From NCBI RefSeq assembly GCF_046557615.1, contig NZ_JBKIII010000003.1, positions 1 through 64,000 on the forward strand: a DNA stretch of 64,000 bases, given 5' to 3'. A program made the position numbers and the translations under genes. The notes under the pieces are model-generated. The model was not told where the DNA came from. It was given only the letters and a program-made list of their open reading frames with translations, and made no database searches. This document shows, one piece after another, positions 49,868 to 59,405 of this stretch (the stretch's first letter is position 1; every line of letters starts with the position of its first letter). Source of the DNA: Haloferax sp046557615. GTDB taxonomy: Archaea > Halobacteriota > Halobacteria > Halobacteriales > Haloferacaceae.

Positions 49868-51931
49868 ATGACTCATAACCTCGGTGTCGACGTCGGTGGG
49901 ACGTTTACCGACGTCATCGTCTTCGACGACGACTCACACGAACTAACGATAGACAAGGTGCTATCGACACCAGCAAATCCATCGGAAGGAGTGCTCACAG
50001 GAATCAAAGAAGCGACGAACAAGGCTGGGACATCGGTCGCCGACCTCTCACTTTTGTTCCACGGAACGACCGTCGTGACCAACATGCTGCTCGAAGAAAC
50101 GGGGTCCCGTGTCGGTCTCATCACGACCGCCGGTCACGAAGATATTTTACACCTCGCACGAGCGTGGACACCCGGTCCACTCTATGGATGGATGGGCATG
50201 GAGAAACCAGACCCACTCGCCGACCTCGTCGATACACGAGGTATCGCAGGTCGAATCTCGTCACCCGACGGTTCCGAAATCGACACACTGGACGAAGAAC
50301 AAATTCGACGAAAGGTCGCAGAGTTGTACGACTCCGGTGTCGAATCGCTCACGATTGCGTTGCTCAACTCCTATCTGAACCCGACGCACGAAGAGGCAGT
50401 TCGGGATATCGTCGCCCAAGAGTATCCGGACCTTCCGGTCTCTATCTCCTCGGAAATCGTCCCCGAGTACGGCGAGTACGAGCGGACCCTGACGACGGTC
50501 ATCAACGACTACGCCCGCCCGAAAGTCATCTCGTATCTCGACGACCTCGACGCCTCACTCCAGGACGCTGGTTCGACAGCGACGATGAACGTCGTCAGGT
50601 CGGACGGTGGGCTGATGAGTTCGGCAGCGGCCAAACAGCGGCCTGTCGACCTCGCACTTTCTGGACCTTCTGGTGGCGTCGTCGGCGCGGCAACGATTGC
50701 GAACAAGAAGGGCGTCCCCGACGTACTCACACTGGATATGGGTGGGACTTCGACCGACGTGTCGCTCGTCGAAGACGGAACGCCAGAATCGACACGCGAG
50801 ACAAAAGTCGGTTACCGCGAGTTCAAAGCGCGCGGCGTCGACGTGAACACGGTCGGCGCAGGTGGCGGTTCGATTGCCCGTGTCCAACTCTCTGGGGCAC
50901 TCCAAGTCGGCCCTGAAAGCTCCGGGGCTGACCCGGGTCCTGCCTGTTATGGTCGCGGCGGGACCGAGCCAACAGTTACCGATGCGAACGTCGTGTTGGG
51001 TCGGATTCCTCCGTCAGTCCAGCTCGGTGGACGGATGGAACTCGACCACGATGCCGCCCACGAAGCGGTATCGACCATCGCCGAAGAGCGAGGGTCGTCC
51101 GTGGAGGAGGCCGCGCAGGCGATTATCGACATCGTCAACGAGAACATGCACGGCGCACTGCGCGTCGTCTCGGTCGAACGCGGCTACGACCCACGTGAGT
51201 TCGGACTCGTCGCATTCGGCGGGGCTGGCCCGATGCACGCGAACGCGCTCGCCGACGTGATGGACACGTACCCACTCATCATCCCACCGGGACCGGGCGT
51301 GATGAGCGCGTTCGGGTTCCTGACGAGCGACGTTCAAAACGAGTTCTCAGAGACGTATCTGCAAACCGACCAAGACGTAGAGGGGAGCGACGTCGCCGAC
51401 ACACTCGGAGAGATTCGGTCCGAAGCCGCAGAGTGGCTCGACTCCGAAGGCGTCGACGGCGCAAACCAGACGTTCGACTACTTCGCAGACTGCCGCTACT
51501 ACCGCCAAGACATCCAGATGTCGATTCCGGTCGATATCGACAACCTTCAGCGAGAGACCGGGTTGGCAGAGATTAAAGACGACTTCGAGGAACGTCACGA
51601 GAATCGCTTCGGGTTCTCTCTCGAAGCGCCGCTCGAAATCGCAAATCTCCGCGTCGTCGGACGGGGTGAAATCGAGGGCGTCCAACTGGTCGCCCAAGAC
51701 CTCGGCGGTGAAGACGCGAGTAATGCAAAGACTGGCTCTCAACAGGTCTTCTTCGACGATGCCTACCACGACACGCCAATCTACGACCGAAGCGAGTTGC
51801 GGCCCGGAAATCGGTTCGAGGGACCTGCAATCGTCGTCGAAGACGACTCGACGGTCGTAATCCAACCGAATCACGAAGCACGCATCGACGAGTACGAAAA
51901 CATCGAAATCACCCGGAGTGAGACCCAATGA
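49868..51931 (+). CDS. hyuA: Hydantoinase/oxoprolinase subunit A
   Basis: 687 residues, the full family length. Actin-like ATPase start NLGVDVGGTFTDVIVFDDDS, the mid-domain LFHGTTVVTNMLLEETGSRV, VVRSDGGLMSSAAAKQRPVD, LDMGGTSTDVSLVEDG and GAGGGSIARVQLSGALQVGP, and FGGAGPMHANALADVMDTYP. HyuA binds ATP and the cyclic amide and, with HyuB, opens hydantoin, N-methylhydantoin or 5-oxoproline rings with ATP hydrolysis. It overlaps hyuB by 4 bp (51928-51931). First gene of the catabolic unit, with a palindromic operator candidate upstream. Confidence 0.9.
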   Translation: MTHNLGVDVGGTFTDVIVFDDDSHELTIDKVLSTPANPSEGVLTGIKEATNKAGTSVADLSLLFHGTTVVTNMLLEETGSRVGLITTAGHEDILHLARAWTPGPLYGWMGMEKPDPLADLVDTRGIAGRISSPDGSEIDTLDEEQIRRKVAELYDSGVESLTIALLNSYLNPTHEEAVRDIVAQEYPDLPVSISSEIVPEYGEYERTLTTVINDYARPKVISYLDDLDASLQDAGSTATMNVVRSDGGLMSSAAAKQRPVDLALSGPSGGVVGAATIANKKGVPDVLTLDMGGTSTDVSLVEDGTPESTRETKVGYREFKARGVDVNTVGAGGGSIARVQLSGALQVGPESSGADPGPACYGRGGTEPTVTDANVVLGRIPPSVQLGGRMELDHDAAHEAVSTIAEERGSSVEEAAQAIIDIVNENMHGALRVVSVERGYDPREFGLVAFGGAGPMHANALADVMDTYPLIIPPGPGVMSAFGFLTSDVQNEFSETYLQTDQDVEGSDVADTLGEIRSEAAEWLDSEGVDGANQTFDYFADCRYYRQDIQMSIPVDIDNLQRETGLAEIKDDFEERHENRFGFSLEAPLEIANLRVVGRGEIEGVQLVAQDLGGEDASNAKTGSQQVFFDDAYHDTPIYDRSELRPGNRFEGPAIVVEDDSTVVIQPNHEARIDEYENIEITRSETQ

Positions 51932-53787
51932 GCAATACAACCGAGACACCGGACTTCGTCGGCGAACACGACGTCGACGCGACGACGCTCGATATCATCG
52001 AGAGTACGTTGTCGAACGCCCGATACGAGATGGACCGTGTCCTCGAAACGACCGCAATCAGCCCCGTCATCCGCGAGCAGTCCGACCAGTTCCCACTCAT
52101 CGCAGACGCGAAAGGACGGATGGTCATGGGACAGTTCGGGAGTGCAATCGACACGATTATCGAGAACTCACCGTTCGACTGGGACGACCTGAACCCGGGC
52201 GACGTCATCGCGACGAATGACCCCTACATGTGCGCAGGCGCACTCTCCCACACACCGGACATGCTCTTGCTCCGGCCAATCTTCTACGACGACCACCTCG
52301 TCGGCTTTTCGAGCCAATGGGGCAACCTGATGGACGTCGGTGGGAAGACGCCGGGAAGTATGCCGGTGACGGCGCGAACCATCTTCGAAGAAGGTGTGAG
52401 ACTCCCACCCGTCAAACTCTACAAACAGGGGGAACTCGACTCGGAACTCCTCGAAACGTTCGCGCACAACACGAGATTACCTGAACACGCCGAAGCCGAC
52501 ATCAAAGCTCTCGCCGCAGGGACCAAAGCCGCCGAGACGCGCGTCCAAGAACTCTGTGACCGATTCGGTCGGGAGACCTACGTCGAAGCGACCGAGGCAA
52601 TCTTGGACCGGACGCGCGACGGGATGATAAACCTCATCCGCGAGTTCATCCCCGAGGGCGAACGCTACACGTTCGAAGACTACGCCGACGACGACGGCCT
52701 CGGAAATGGACCCATCAAGCTCCATCTCGAAATCTACCGCGAGGGCGACACCGTCTACCTCGATTGGGAAGGGACCGACGACCAGGTTCCGGGGACGGTC
52801 AACTTCCTTCTCAACGAGAAGATGTTCAAGATGTTCGTCGGCGTCTTTCTCATCATGGCGTTCGACCCGCTGTTGACGTTCAACGACGGGTACTACGACC
52901 TCTTCGAGGTGAACCTGCCTGAAGGAAGCGTCATCCAACCCGAGTATCCCGCCGCACTCGGGAATCGACTCCCGCTCATGGCACGCCAGTTCGACGTGCT
53001 GCAGGCGACGTTCTCGAAACTCATCGACGGGTTCAGCGTCGCCGGAAGTTACGGTACGTCGCCCAACCTCGTCTATGCGGGCGTCGATTCGGACGGCAAC
53101 CCGTTCCAGATGCTCGAAATTCTCTACGGCGGCATCCCAGCACGCCCGGGTGGCGATGGACTCGACGGTCACTCGTGGTGGCCGCTGTTCCGAACCGTCC
53201 CCGCAGAGTACCAAGAGGCGTACTATCCGCTCACCATTAGCGAGTACAGCACCCGAATCGATACGGGTGGACCGGGCGAATTCCGTGGTGGACACGGGAT
53301 TACGAAAGTGTACACGTTCGAAGAGGACGGTTCGATTACGTTCCAAGACGACCGGGCACACACCTACCCGTGGGGTGTCGATGGCGGGAAACACGGTAAG
53401 ACGAGCGAGAAAATCCTCATCCGGACGGACGGCTCTGAGGAACACATCCCATCGAAAGCAGAGAACGTCCCCGTGAGTGCAGGTGACAAATTCGTCTTCC
53501 GAACCGCTGCCGGAGGCGGACTCGGTGACCCACTCGACCGGGACACCGACGTCGTCGCGATGGAGGTTCGGCGTGGACTCATCTCGGAGACAGCGGCCCG
53601 AGACGAGTACGGTGTTGTCCTCGACGACAGTGGCGACGTCGCCACCGCGGAGACCGAAACTAAACGGAGCGAACTGCGCGACCAGCGAGACGAACTCCCC
53701 GAATTCGACTACGGCCCGCTTCCCGACTACGAGACGTTGGCCGAACAGATAGCCGCAGAGCGCCGCGAATTCGACAATCGCGACTGA
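51928..53787 (+). CDS. hyuB: Hydantoinase/oxoprolinase subunit B
   Basis: 619 residues. The HyuB pattern is clear: DIIESTLSNARYEMDRVLET, SPVIREQSDQFPLIADAKGR, NPGDVIATNDPYMCAGALSH (D-P-Y metal/substrate loop), GGKTPGSMPVTARTIFEEGV, IRVDWRG-type VYLDWEGTDDQVPGTVNFLL, YSTRIDTGGPGEFRGGHGIT and RTAAGGGLGDPLDRDTDVVA near the end. It forms the catalytic partner of HyuA. The C-terminus extends some 40 residues past the usual end with an acidic tail. The next gene starts 56 bp later. Confidence 0.9.
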   Translation: MSNTTETPDFVGEHDVDATTLDIIESTLSNARYEMDRVLETTAISPVIREQSDQFPLIADAKGRMVMGQFGSAIDTIIENSPFDWDDLNPGDVIATNDPYMCAGALSHTPDMLLLRPIFYDDHLVGFSSQWGNLMDVGGKTPGSMPVTARTIFEEGVRLPPVKLYKQGELDSELLETFAHNTRLPEHAEADIKALAAGTKAAETRVQELCDRFGRETYVEATEAILDRTRDGMINLIREFIPEGERYTFEDYADDDGLGNGPIKLHLEIYREGDTVYLDWEGTDDQVPGTVNFLLNEKMFKMFVGVFLIMAFDPLLTFNDGYYDLFEVNLPEGSVIQPEYPAALGNRLPLMARQFDVLQATFSKLIDGFSVAGSYGTSPNLVYAGVDSDGNPFQMLEILYGGIPARPGGDGLDGHSWWPLFRTVPAEYQEAYYPLTISEYSTRIDTGGPGEFRGGHGITKVYTFEEDGSITFQDDRAHTYPWGVDGGKHGKTSEKILIRTDGSEEHIPSKAENVPVSAGDKFVFRTAAGGGLGDPLDRDTDVVAMEVRRGLISETAARDEYGVVLDDSGDVATAETETKRSELRDQRDELPEFDYGPLPDYETLAEQIAAERREFDNRD

Positions 53788-53843
53788 CCAGTGTCCAGCA
53801 CAGAACACTCCACCACCACGACCACCACCCCCGACGAATCATC

Positions 53844-54509
53844 ATGACCGATTGGCTCGACGAAACAGCGGCCACGTACGCCGAACGCGACTTTGGAGAC
53901 GATGTCGGGTTCGGAACCCGGCCCGCGCTGGTCGTCATCGACATGATTGCCGCATTCACCGACCCCGAATCGAACCTCGGGATGGACGCGACCCACATCT
54001 TGGATGCGACCGAGCGACTGCTGGACGCATTCCGTCAGTACGACCTCCCGAGATACTTCACGACGGTTGCCTTCGAGGAGTCGTACGGCGACGCTGGGTT
54101 GTTCATCGAGAAAGTCCCTGCACTCGAAGAACTCCGACTTGGTACCGACCGCGTCAGTGTAGACAGCCAACTCGCACCGCGAACCGAGGAACGGGTCATC
54201 CTCAAGAAGTACGCGAGTGCGTTCTTCGGAACGGACTTCCAGACCGAGTTGACGACGAACCGTGTCGATACGCTCGTCCTCGCTGGGGTGACCACGAGTG
54301 GTTGCGTCCGTGCGACCGCAGTCGATAGTCTGCAACACGGCTATCGAACCATCGTCCCGGCCGATGCCGTCGGTGACCGAGCCAAAGGCCCACACGAAGC
54401 CAATCTGTTCGATATCGACGCGAAGTACGGCGACGTCGTCAGCACTGACGCCGTCCTCTCCCACCTGCACGACCAGTTCGGCACACCTTCCTCCACTGAA
54501 ACTCCCTGA
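53844..54509 (+). CDS. Isochorismatase-family amidohydrolase (N-carbamoylsarcosine-amidase-like)
   Basis: 221 residues. The family's D-K-C triad is present: Asp in PALVVIDMIAAFTDPESNLG, Lys in RVILKKYASAFFGTDFQTEL, and Cys in LVLAGVTTSGCVRATAVDSL, with the G-V-x-T-x-x-C-V motif complete. The spacing and the S-A-F-F-G-T loop suit N-carbamoylsarcosine or maleamate amidases rather than true isochorismatases. Placed directly after hyuAB, it is expected to hydrolyse the ureido or amide group of the opened ring, releasing ammonia (and CO2 for a ureido acid). Confidence 0.8.
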   Translation: MTDWLDETAATYAERDFGDDVGFGTRPALVVIDMIAAFTDPESNLGMDATHILDATERLLDAFRQYDLPRYFTTVAFEESYGDAGLFIEKVPALEELRLGTDRVSVDSQLAPRTEERVILKKYASAFFGTDFQTELTTNRVDTLVLAGVTTSGCVRATAVDSLQHGYRTIVPADAVGDRAKGPHEANLFDIDAKYGDVVSTDAVLSHLHDQFGTPSSTETP

Positions 54510-54589
54510 GAAATGCAATCGAAACACCTCACCTGCCACAGTAGAACCGTCACACAGACCACCACGGTGACCACGGAGTGGTTCACCGG

Positions 54590-55807
54590 ATGACCGCACG
54601 CACCCGCCAAGGCCCGCTCGATGGACTCAGAGTAATCGATATGTCGGGGATGATTAGCGGTGCATTTGCGACGACGATGCTCGGTGACTTCGGTGCCGAC
54701 GTCGTCATGATCGAACACCCGAAAGTCGGTGACCCTATCCGCGAATGGCCGCAGAAAGCGGACGACGGAACGTCGTTATCGTGGAAATCTCTGGGTCGAA
54801 ACAAGCGCTGTATCACGCTCAATCTCAGCTCCGAGCGCGGCCAAGAAATCGCACTCGAACTGATTTCGGACGCTGACCTCGTCTTCGAGAACTTCCGCCC
54901 GGGAACGATGGAACGCTGGGGCCTCGGCCCGGACACCATCCACGACGTGAACGAACGGGCAATCGTCGTCCGTCTGTCGGGATACGGGCAGACCGGGCCA
55001 AAGTCCCACAAGCCAGGGTTCGGCACCATCGCCGAAGGAATTTCCGGGTGGGCGCACGCGAACGGGTTCCCCGACAGAGAGCCGCTCTTGCCACCGGTTA
55101 GCTTGGCCGACTTGACCGCGGCCCAGTTCGCACTGCAATCGTCGCTGATGGCGATATTCGAACGCGATATCGGACGCGGTGGCAGTGGTGAAGGGCAAGT
55201 CATCGACGTTTCGCTCACAGAACCACTGTGGAGACTGTTCTTCGGCGAAGTCGAAGCGTACGACCGACAGGGCCACATCCGTGAACGAACCGGAAACCGC
55301 CACCCGAACACCGCACCGCGGAACATCTATGAGACCGCAGACGGGTACATGACGATGTCGGCATCGAATCAGAAGATATTCGAACGCGTCGCAAACGCCA
55401 TCGACAAACCCGAACTCATCGACGACGACCGCTTCGAGACGAACGCCACACGCGTCGAACACGCCGATGCACTGGACGAAGAGATTGCTGCGTGGACTCG
55501 AGAGCGAACCACCGAAGAGGCAATCGAGATATTAGAGGCGAACGACGCAATCGTCGGCCCAGTCTACGATATGGCTGATGTCTTCGCGGACGAGCAGTTT
55601 CGGGCACGAGACGCAATCGTCGAAATCGACGACGACGACATCGGTCCGACGAAGACGTTCGCTCCCGTTCCGAAATTCTCGCGGACGCCGGGTGAAGTCG
55701 AGTTCCTCGGTCCAAAACACGGCGAACACAACGTCGAGGTCTACGGAGGAGAACTCGGCTTCTCCGACGAGAAGATAGCAACGCTCGAAGCAGACGGGGT
55801 TATCTGA
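54590..55807 (+). CDS. Class III (CaiB/BaiF) CoA-transferase family protein
   Basis: 405 residues from ATG 54590; a GTG is 12 bp upstream. Marks: GPLDGLRVIDMSGMISGAFA, TMLGDFGADVVMIEHPKVGD, SLGRNKRCITLNLSSERGQE, DLVFENFRPGTMERWGLGPD, VRLSGYGQTGPKSHKPGFGT and, with the catalytic Asp, PPVSLADLTAAQFALQSSLM. It moves CoA between an acyl-CoA donor and a carboxylic acid. Its stop is directly followed by the ATG of the next gene (55807/55808), so both are one unit with the hydantoinase. It should activate the acid produced by ring opening and amide hydrolysis. Confidence 0.85.
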   Translation: MTARTRQGPLDGLRVIDMSGMISGAFATTMLGDFGADVVMIEHPKVGDPIREWPQKADDGTSLSWKSLGRNKRCITLNLSSERGQEIALELISDADLVFENFRPGTMERWGLGPDTIHDVNERAIVVRLSGYGQTGPKSHKPGFGTIAEGISGWAHANGFPDREPLLPPVSLADLTAAQFALQSSLMAIFERDIGRGGSGEGQVIDVSLTEPLWRLFFGEVEAYDRQGHIRERTGNRHPNTAPRNIYETADGYMTMSASNQKIFERVANAIDKPELIDDDRFETNATRVEHADALDEEIAAWTRERTTEEAIEILEANDAIVGPVYDMADVFADEQFRARDAIVEIDDDDIGPTKTFAPVPKFSRTPGEVEFLGPKHGEHNVEVYGGELGFSDEKIATLEADGVI

Positions 55808-56893
55808 ATGCGATTGAGCGACGTGACCCTCCGAGAGGGCGACCAGATGCCCGGGCGTGAGTTCACGGCCGAGCAGAAGATACGGGCCGTCCGAGAGTTG
55901 GACAGCCTCGGCGTTCCGTACATCCAACCGGCGTTTCCGGCGACAGGGGAGAAAGACCAGACGGTCATCTCCGAGTTAGCGGGGACGACCGACGCGGAAC
56001 TCATCGCCCTTGCACGGGCGATATCGAGCGACATCGACCTCGCTCTCGACGCGGGTGCCGACGTAGTCGAGGTATTTCTGTCCGTCTCAGGCAGGCATCT
56101 CGAATACCTCCTCGGCAAGTCCCGCGACGAGATGCAAACGATGCTCGTGGACGCAGTCGAGTACGTCACTGACCACGGCGGCACGCCGCACGTGACGCTC
56201 GCAGACGCCTTCCGAACGGACGTAGAGGATATCGTCGAACTCTTCGAGTTGCTCCCCAATGCACCAGTCATCACACTCGCTGACTCAGTCGGTGTTCGGA
56301 CTCCCAGCAGTACTCGAACGTTCCTCACTCGGTTGGGCCGAGATGTCAACCTCGACCGAGTCGGCGTCCACTTCCACGACGACCTCGGGTGTGCGACAGC
56401 AAACACACTGACTGCGTACGAGATGGGTGTCGCCAAAGCAGACGTGAGTATCAACGGACTCGGTGAAAGAGCGGGAAACAGCGTTCTCGAAGAAGTCCTC
56501 GCCGCGTGTGCCGTCGACTTCGACGACGACCTTGGCATGCAGTCAGACGCACTGATTCCGACGTGTCGGCGCGTACTCGAAACCCTCGGTGAGCCATACA
56601 GCGACAGAAAGGCAATCCTCGGTTCGAAGATTGCCGAACACGAATCGGGAATTCACACCGCCGCGATGCTTGCCGACCCGGCGACACTCGAACCGTTCGA
56701 CCCCGCACGCTTCGGTGGCGAACGCCACCTGTTGTTTGGCGCGCCGACAGGGACTAGTGCCGCACGACAACTTCTCGAACGGGCTGGTATCGAACCCGAC
56801 GATGAGACGGTTGAAGCCTATCTCGAACTCCTCGCAGAGCGCGGGCCACTCGACCTCGAGTCGGCAGTTGCACTCGCAGAAACACAGTTCTAA
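55808..56893 (+). CDS. DRE-TIM metallolyase-family protein, homocitrate/isopropylmalate-synthase-like
   Basis: 361 residues. The TIM barrel starts DVTLREGDQMPGREFTAEQK (the R-E/D-G-x-Q catalytic motif). Metal ligands are in VGVHFHDDLGCATANTLTAY (H-x-H) and VSINGLGERAGNSVLEEVLA (G-L-G-E-R-A-G-N). The C-terminus carries a short helical domain with LGSKIAEHESGIHTAAMLAD. It lacks the long allosteric domain of LeuA, which suits NifV/AksA-like homocitrate synthases. It condenses or cleaves a carbon skeleton on an acyl-CoA. Its immediate coupling with the CoA-transferase suggests it handles the activated acid. Confidence 0.8.
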   Translation: MRLSDVTLREGDQMPGREFTAEQKIRAVRELDSLGVPYIQPAFPATGEKDQTVISELAGTTDAELIALARAISSDIDLALDAGADVVEVFLSVSGRHLEYLLGKSRDEMQTMLVDAVEYVTDHGGTPHVTLADAFRTDVEDIVELFELLPNAPVITLADSVGVRTPSSTRTFLTRLGRDVNLDRVGVHFHDDLGCATANTLTAYEMGVAKADVSINGLGERAGNSVLEEVLAACAVDFDDDLGMQSDALIPTCRRVLETLGEPYSDRKAILGSKIAEHESGIHTAAMLADPATLEPFDPARFGGERHLLFGAPTGTSAARQLLERAGIEPDDETVEAYLELLAERGPLDLESAVALAETQF

Positions 56894-56988
56894 GGACTTC
56901 TTCGGCGTCCTTGGCCACTGTTCGTTTGAGAACCATGAAGGGAAAATAGTCTCAACTTAGGCTCTCTCGACGCAAATCCTCTCTCGCG

Positions 56989-58005
56989 ATGACAACGAGT
57001 ATCGAAGAACAATCAGCTCAGAGCAGTACGCAAATGAGAGCTGTCGTGGCCACGAAATACGGCTCACTGGACGTCCTTCACGTTGCGGACGTGGCGAAGC
57101 CGGTACCCGACGACGACGAGGTCCTCATCCGAGTTCGTGCGACGATAGTGGGGCCGCCAGACTCGGCCGCTCGTGAAGGGTCTCCGTTCCTTATTCGATT
57201 CTTTAACGGCCTCAGACGACCAAATTCGATACCGGGAGACGTGTTCGCTGGCGAAATCGAGGCAGTCGGTCAGAACGTCACACGGTTCGTTTCCGGTGAC
57301 GACGTGTTCGGAACTGCCGCTCCCGAAACCGGTTCACACGCTGAGTATCTCTGTCTCCCTGAAGATGGAGCCATCGCAGTGATGCCATCCAGTCTCAACT
57401 ACAGCGAGGGCGCGGCAGTCTGTGACGGTGGGCTGACGGCGATTGAGTTTCTGAACGCTCATGGCCACCTCAAGGCGGGTGAATCAATCCTCGTCAACGG
57501 TGCGTCCGGCTCAGTCGGGACGGCCGCAGTACAGATTGCGAAAGAACTTGGCGCAACTGTCACCGGCGTCTGTAGCGCCGCAAACGTCGAGCTTGTACGT
57601 TCGCTCGGCGCTGAGACGGTTATCGACTACACGTCTACCGACTTCACGTCAACCGGCGCGACGTACGATGTTATCTTCGATGCCGTTGGGAAGCGCTCGT
57701 ACACAGAGTGCAAGGGCTCACTCGACGCCGGTGGGCGGTATCTGACGACTGTCCTCTCGGTTGGGATTCTACTCCAGATGGTGTGGACCCGGCTCTTCGG
57801 TACCAAGCGGGCGATATTCGCAGCCACTGGACTCGCATCGAAGTCCACGAAACGTGAAAATCTCGGTGCGCTACGAGACCTCGTCGAAGCAGGTAGTTTA
57901 CGACCGGTCATCGACCGGGAGTACTCACTCGACGACATCAGAGAGGCACACCGATACGTCGATGCCGGTCACAAGGCGGGCAGCGTCGTCGTCACGCCAG
58001 CCTAA
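56989..58005 (+). CDS. MDR-family NAD(P)H quinone oxidoreductase-like protein
   Basis: 338 residues from ATG 56989 (MTTSIEEQSAQSSTQMRAVV; a further Met at residue 16 precedes the family start MRAVVATKYGSLDVLHVADV). The nucleotide-binding motif is SILVNGASGSVGTAAVQIAK (A-x-G-x-V-G) and the GROES-like part has GDVFAGEIEAVGQNVTRFVS. No zinc-binding Cys cluster is seen, so it belongs to the zinc-free quinone-oxidoreductase/enoyl-reductase branch. It lies 95 bp after the five-gene unit on the same strand, so may act on a pathway product, but could be independent. Confidence 0.8.
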   Translation: MTTSIEEQSAQSSTQMRAVVATKYGSLDVLHVADVAKPVPDDDEVLIRVRATIVGPPDSAAREGSPFLIRFFNGLRRPNSIPGDVFAGEIEAVGQNVTRFVSGDDVFGTAAPETGSHAEYLCLPEDGAIAVMPSSLNYSEGAAVCDGGLTAIEFLNAHGHLKAGESILVNGASGSVGTAAVQIAKELGATVTGVCSAANVELVRSLGAETVIDYTSTDFTSTGATYDVIFDAVGKRSYTECKGSLDAGGRYLTTVLSVGILLQMVWTRLFGTKRAIFAATGLASKSTKRENLGALRDLVEAGSLRPVIDREYSLDDIREAHRYVDAGHKAGSVVVTPA

Positions 58006-58110
58006 GGAAACCCATTTCACCTCATTTCGAGACACAGTGACTTCCGACAAGGATGCAGTCACTACGCAGGTTCAATACGAACGCCGTGTATTGCTGACGT
58101 ACAACATGGC

Positions 58111-58740
58111 ATGTTCGAAGCAGAAATCCACCTCCAACAACACAAAGCCTGCATCCTGACCGACGTCGCATCGGAGTTCGACGTGACGTTCGAAATTGCA
58201 ATCGAAGAGTTACACAACCACCAAGTCACGTTCGTCATCGAATTTTCGAACGCGAGCGACGCGATATTCGAGTTCATGCGGGGCTCGTCGCAGGTCAGCC
58301 GCGTAGAACGACTAACACAAGACAAGTACCTCGTCACGAAGGATTCCTGTGGCGCGTACGATGCAATCGATAGAAATCACGGAATCATTCGTCGGAAAAG
58401 TCAAATTTCACGCGAGCGCCGCGTGTACACCGTTCTCCTCTTCCGGCGGGAAGATTTGCGCGAGATGATAAAAGAGTTCAAACGCATCGGCCACCCCACG
58501 CTCGGGTCGATAAAGGAGTTCGACGCACCCTCGTCTGAACTCACGCCGCGCCAGCGCGAAGTCATCGGAATTGCCCTCGAACAGGGGTACTTCGAGTGGC
58601 CTCGACGCCATTCGGCCGAGGAAATCGCACGGTCGCTGGAAATCGACCACTCGACGTTTCTCGAACACGTCCGGAAAGCACAGCAAAAACTACTCTCAGA
58701 GGCGCTCTCGGAAGAACGAGCCTCAGTCGAGACGTCGTAG
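58111..58740 (+). CDS. Bacterio-opsin-activator-type HTH regulator
   Basis: 209 residues. The N-terminal two-thirds forms a sensor-like domain (MFEAEIHLQQHKACILTDVA, SRVERLTQDKYLVTKDSCGA). The C-terminal HTH_10 is recognised from ELTPRQREVIGIALEQGYFEWPRR (the L-T-x-r-Q-x-e-v-l-x-x-A-x-e-x-G-Y-Y-x-x-P-R signature) and IARSLEIDHSTFLEHVRKAQ. Haloarchaeal Bat-type regulators of this kind act on nearby or dispersed operons. Located at the end of the catabolic region on the same strand, it is a candidate controller of it. The frame is open upstream but the start chosen matches the domain. Confidence 0.85.
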   Translation: MFEAEIHLQQHKACILTDVASEFDVTFEIAIEELHNHQVTFVIEFSNASDAIFEFMRGSSQVSRVERLTQDKYLVTKDSCGAYDAIDRNHGIIRRKSQISRERRVYTVLLFRREDLREMIKEFKRIGHPTLGSIKEFDAPSSELTPRQREVIGIALEQGYFEWPRRHSAEEIARSLEIDHSTFLEHVRKAQQKLLSEALSEERASVETS

Positions 58741-58855
58741 ACACAGATGCCAGTTAGAATAAGTCAGTCGTACAGTGTTTCGGCTTACTTTCGGGCGGTA
58801 TCGTCTCAGTGTTGAACTTCGAGAATCTGCTATCGTTCAATCGACGGAGGTCTCG

Positions 58856-59068
58856 TTAACACGCACAACCTGCGGAATCCGGCGACCGTTCGAACTCCAT
58901 CTCATCACCACACACTGAGCAGGAAGGAACGCCATCACCCTCGAATTCGACGTCACGGATACGCTCTCCGCAGTCGTGACACCAATAGGCTCCCTTCGAG
59001 CGTTCACTGCCATCACTCGTCGCGGGAGATTGGCGGAGCGCGTCCTTGATGTCGCCGATGAGACTCAT
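58856..59068 (-). CDS. Small zinc-ribbon protein
   Basis: 70 residues from ATG 59068 (MSLIGDIKDALRQSPATSDG; a longer start at 59095 is possible). Two CxxC pairs, YWCHDCGERI and PSCSVCGDEM, with an end Cys-Ala-Cys that could add a ligand. It begins with an amphipathic helix then a zinc ribbon. Similar proteins are widespread and unstudied in haloarchaea. Alone, convergent with the regulator gene. Confidence 0.7.
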   Translation of the reverse strand: MSLIGDIKDALRQSPATSDGSERSKGAYWCHDCGERIRDVEFEGDGVPSCSVCGDEMEFERSPDSAGCAC

Positions 59069-59405
59069 TATCCATCGTTTCTGGTTCTTCGTCATAAAAC
59101 TAGTCGCGGGGTTTCACTGGTTTGAGTGCAATTTCTCGCTGCACGAGGTATGGAGTCGAAGCAATAAGAAATCAGAATTGCTCAAACAATGTGGGTAATT
59201 TGAATGATTATTTGAACCGAGTTGTCGAACAGAACGATTCAACAGAATAATGAAAGTGAGACTATTTTTGAATCAGCATCATTTGCATTGGTTATTTTAG
59301 CTAGTTTTTATGGACGTGTGTGGAGTTTAGTAGCCATGGACCACCATGTCGATACGACCATCGCCCACAAAGACGCCCACGCGACAGTCCCCATCGGATG
59401 AGACC
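59069..59405. other. AT-rich promoter region and possible 21-residue leader ORF
   Basis: 59100-59335 is strongly AT-rich with no gene. From ATG 59336 a 21-residue frame (MDHHVDTTIAHKDAHATVPI-G) runs to TGA 59401, 4 bp before the ATG of the membrane gene at 59406. It is His-rich and cannot be confirmed as translated; it may be a leader peptide. Confidence 0.3.

Noticed and set aside
52477..53808. 443-codon minus-strand frame opposite hyuB
   Set aside because: Antisense to a full-length HyuB; no motif.
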